DNA from: Aquimarina sp042434915
Lineage (GTDB): Bacteria > Bacteroidota > Bacteroidia > Flavobacteriales > Flavobacteriaceae
Direction: 5' to 3'
Length of the DNA stretch: 64,000 nt
Assembly (NCBI RefSeq): GCF_042434915.1
Contig: NZ_CP170198.1
Span: forward strand, 992,001-1,056,000
Shown here: positions 62,007 through 64,000 of the stretch, in pieces
How positions within the stretch are numbered: position 1 is the first letter of the stretch
How the letters are laid out: each line of letters starts with the position of its first letter
Position numbers and translations under genes: made by a program
Notes under the pieces: model-generated
Seen by the model: only the letters and a program-made list of their open reading frames with translations
The model's database searches: none
Told to the model about the DNA's origin: nothing

Positions 62007-62139
62007 TCAGTTTTAGTTTAAAGTGATTATAATTATTTATACTGCGATGTTTAAAATGTTTGCATCTTCTATCGCTCATGACAAAAATACCTAAATACGG
62101 GTGATTCTCATCTGTAATTTTTTTTTTGGTTATCGTTGC

Positions 62140-62781
62140 TTAGTTTGTATTGGTATGATAAATCACAGTTTCATCTATAGCGCGTCTTACTTTTTTAAAA
62201 TTCGAAAACATATCATCACTAGCTCTATAACCAACAGGTAGAACTAATACCGAAGAAAGCCCTATTTTTTGCAACTCCAAGAGCTCATCGTATTTGTTGG
62301 GTATAAAACCTTCCATTGGGCAAGCATCAATTTGTTCTGCAGCGCAAACCGTAAGTAAATTTCCCATAGCAAGGTATGCTTGTTTAGTTGCCCAATTTTT
62401 AATTTCGTCTTTGGATTTATTGCTGAATGAGTTTAATAATTGATTTTTAAAGGGGTCAAGGATTTTTGAGTCTGTATTTCGTATTGCCCTAACATTATCA
62501 AAATACTTAGTTATGAATTTTTCTTCTACATTATTTTCTATACATACAATAAGCACATGTGAGGCATCTGCTATTTGACTTTGATTCCATGAGTGCAGAG
62601 TAAGTTCTTGTTGCAAATTTTTATCTCGAACTATAACCAATCTAAGTGGTTGTAAACCATACGAAGTTGCTGTTAGATTGAAAGCTTGAGCCAAAACATT
62701 AATTTTATCGTTTGATAGGATTCGAGAAGGATCAAATTTTTTGGTAGCATAGCGCCATTGTAGACTCTCTATAATATTCAT
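62140..62781 (-). CDS. Nitroreductase family NAD(P)H-dependent oxidoreductase
   Basis: A 213-residue flavoprotein: RYATKKFDPSRILSNDKINV (the FMN-binding RxxxRxF-like start), SYGLQPLRLVIVRD, AYLAMGNLLTVCAAEQIDAC, PMEGFIPNKYDELLEL and LPVGYRASDD. Members reduce quinones or nitro-aromatics; substrate not determinable. TATATTTG on the minus strand (62803-62810) is a likely -7 element, divergent from the thioesterase promoter. Confidence 0.9.
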   Translation of the reverse strand: MNIIESLQWRYATKKFDPSRILSNDKINVLAQAFNLTATSYGLQPLRLVIVRDKNLQQELTLHSWNQSQIADASHVLIVCIENNVEEKFITKYFDNVRAIRNTDSKILDPFKNQLLNSFSNKSKDEIKNWATKQAYLAMGNLLTVCAAEQIDACPMEGFIPNKYDELLELQKIGLSSVLVLPVGYRASDDMFSNFKKVRRAIDETVIYHTNTN

Positions 62782-62822
62782 CTTAATATTTTTATGGTAC
62801 TACAAATATAATGGGATAAAAG

Positions 62823-62830
62823 TATCTTTG
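62823..62830 (+). promoter_or_regulatory. -7 element (TATCTTTG) before the thioesterase gene
   Basis: Matches TANNTTTG, 36 bases before the start codon; divergent from the nitroreductase promoter in the same 84-base gap. Confidence 0.45.
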
Positions 62831-62865
62831 AAGCGATAGTTAAAAAGATAAAAAATTATAATACT

Positions 62866-63255
62866 ATGGCTTCTATTAAAGAACTTATCGAAATATCTGA
62901 AACAAGAATTTTTAAAGCTGTTTTTCCTAATACTACAAATCACTATGAAACACTATTTGGAGGTACCGCATTACAATTAATGGACGAAGTATCCTTTATA
63001 TGTGCTACAAGATTTAGTAGAAAGAAAGTGGTAACAATATCAAGTGATAAAATTGATTTTGAAAAACCGATTCCAGCGGGATCAATTATAGAACTAGTAG
63101 CAAAGGTTAGTGAGGTTGGTAAGACGAGTTGCCTGGTAAAAGTCGATATTTACAAAGAGGACATGTATAGTTATGATCGCGAACTAGCAGTTTCTGGTAA
63201 TTTTAAATTTGTAGCAATAGGTCATGATAAAAGACCTATACCAATTATTGATTAG
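62866..63255 (+). CDS. Acyl-CoA thioesterase (hotdog fold)
   Basis: A 129-residue protein with the YciA/BFIT-type pattern: RIFKAVFPNTTNHYETLFGGTAL, QLMDEVSFICATRFSRKK (the acidic residue of the active site), VTISSDKIDFEKPIPAGSII. It hydrolyses acyl-CoA; chain-length preference unknown. Single hotdog domain, full length. Confidence 0.88.
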   Translation: MASIKELIEISETRIFKAVFPNTTNHYETLFGGTALQLMDEVSFICATRFSRKKVVTISSDKIDFEKPIPAGSIIELVAKVSEVGKTSCLVKVDIYKEDMYSYDRELAVSGNFKFVAIGHDKRPIPIID

Positions 63256-63337
63256 CGCAGCAATTGCGGTATACCGAAAATAGCTTTAAGATATTCGTTT
63301 TAAATATCTTAAAGCTTAAAAATTATTCTACTACTCT

Positions 63338-64000
63338 TTATTTTGAAGTAACCAGTTTCTTGATTTTTATACTAAAAGCTGCAAAAAACAAAGTCATAAA
63401 TGGGCTTAGCCAATTAAAAATTGCATACACAAAATACTCTGCAACTGGAACACCCAATACGCCACTTTGATAAGCTCCACACGTGTTATATGGGATTAAT
63501 ACCGAGGTTACAGTACCAGAATCTTCTAAGGTACGACTCAAGTTCTCTGGGGCGAGTCCTTTATCTTTAAAAGCTTTAGCATACATTCTTCCTGGCACGA
63601 CAATAGCGAGATATTGGTCAGATGCGGTTGCATTAAGTACAATACAGCTTAAAGCAGTACTAGCAAATAACCCAAAGATAGAGTCAAAAAGACTAAGCAA
63701 TGCTTTACTAATTCTAGCAAGCGCACCAATAGCATCCATGACACCCCCAAAAACCATGGCGCAAACAATAAGCCAAATGGTTCCAAGCATTCCTGCCATA
63801 CCACCAGAAGCGAATAAATCATTAAGTTGAGTGCTAGTAGTTTCTACTGCCGTATCTACCGTTATAGCTTTCATCACACCAATATAGGCAGAATTAAAAT
63901 CTAATACGTTACTTCCCGCAATGTTCATGACGATATCGGGTTGTGCAATGATTGCAGCAACTGCTCCTAACAAAGTTCCTGCTAATAGAGCAATTAAGGG
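63338..64000 (-). CDS. NhaC-type Na+/H+ antiporter, C-terminal part
   Basis: The frame stays open to the window edge, so the start lies outside. About 220 residues with several membrane helices: SGGMAGMLGTIWLIVCAMVF, GVMDAIGALARI, LSCIVLNATASDQYLAIVVP (the TASDQY signature), LSRTLEDSGTVTSVLIPYNT CGAYQ. This matches the C-terminal half of NhaC-family antiporters, which exchange sodium for protons at the inner membrane. Confidence 0.88.
   Translation of the reverse strand, partial: PLIALLAGTLLGAVAAIIAQPDIVMNIAGSNVLDFNSAYIGVMKAITVDTAVETTSTQLNDLFASGGMAGMLGTIWLIVCAMVFGGVMDAIGALARISKALLSLFDSIFGLFASTALSCIVLNATASDQYLAIVVPGRMYAKAFKDKGLAPENLSRTLEDSGTVTSVLIPYNTCGAYQSGVLGVPVAEYFVYAIFNWLSPFMTLFFAAFSIKIKKLVTSK

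Overview
The window (AT-rich, roughly one third G+C) reads as a chromosomal segment of a Flavobacteriaceae bacterium (Bacteroidota). The reasons are the many Cys-lipobox proteins with short N-terminal signals, TANNTTTG-type -7 promoter elements (one with a TTG exactly 19 bases upstream), a bacillithiol deacetylase, a RibBA with a decayed cyclohydrolase half, LytS/LytTR and hybrid kinase signalling, and Bacteroidota-type RiPP genes with double-Gly leaders. The genus cannot be fixed from sequence alone.

Bases 1-8045 are an integron-like gene-cassette array. Small cargo ORFs or ORF-less units are separated by long imperfect palindromes. Each unit starts with GTTRNNN, and in most cassettes this start is the exact reverse complement (7-10 bp) of the R''-like half-site after the cargo. 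One cassette is present twice as an exact 818-bp copy, and a ~424-bp cassette without a gene is present three times. Cargo includes a SUKH-type (SMI1/KNR4) protein, a PaiB-like flavin protein, several unknown proteins and a broken serine hydrolase. No integrase is in view.

Bases 8046-18570 are a decaying accessory region: group II intron 3' remnants directly upstream of small secreted proteins, a 10-copy AACAGAT repeat, GNAT and NTF2-like pseudogenes, and intact genes for a CPBP protease, a GNAT enzyme, an SH3-type secreted protein and a dienelactone hydrolase.

Bases 19032-39261 hold the most interesting system, a class I lanthipeptide-type RiPP locus. A leftward operon encodes a split LanB dehydratase (glutamylation and elimination halves), six tandem precursors of 55-61 aa, LanC, a VKOR/thioredoxin membrane oxidoreductase, a C39 peptidase-ABC exporter and an HlyD adaptor. 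A divergent rightward set encodes a second split LanB pair, a membrane-anchored TPR/AraC regulator, a separate 59-aa peptide with another leader type (own promoter and terminator) and a subtilase lipoprotein. A LytTR/LytS pair follows. The precursors share C-x3-C-x9-CC with only two conserved Ser/Thr. The order of residues, plus the oxidoreductase, predicts a mixed thioether/disulfide peptide.

Bases 39490-44000 carry a metallophosphoesterase, a 41-bp G+C-rich tandem repeat, another isolated cassette, a third intron remnant, a methyltransferase and an IS1182-type transposase remnant. Bases 44189-64000 are mainly core genome: tRNA-Ser and tRNA-His, an M28 peptidase, bshB1, a trans-sulfuration enzyme, a hybrid kinase, a peroxiredoxin/thioredoxin/Tpx block, dgkA, ftsK, lolA, lptG-like, ribBA, a small unknown operon with a repeat-bearing lipoprotein, a DegT-type aminotransferase (KdnA-like), a nitroreductase, a thioesterase and the end of an NhaC-type antiporter.
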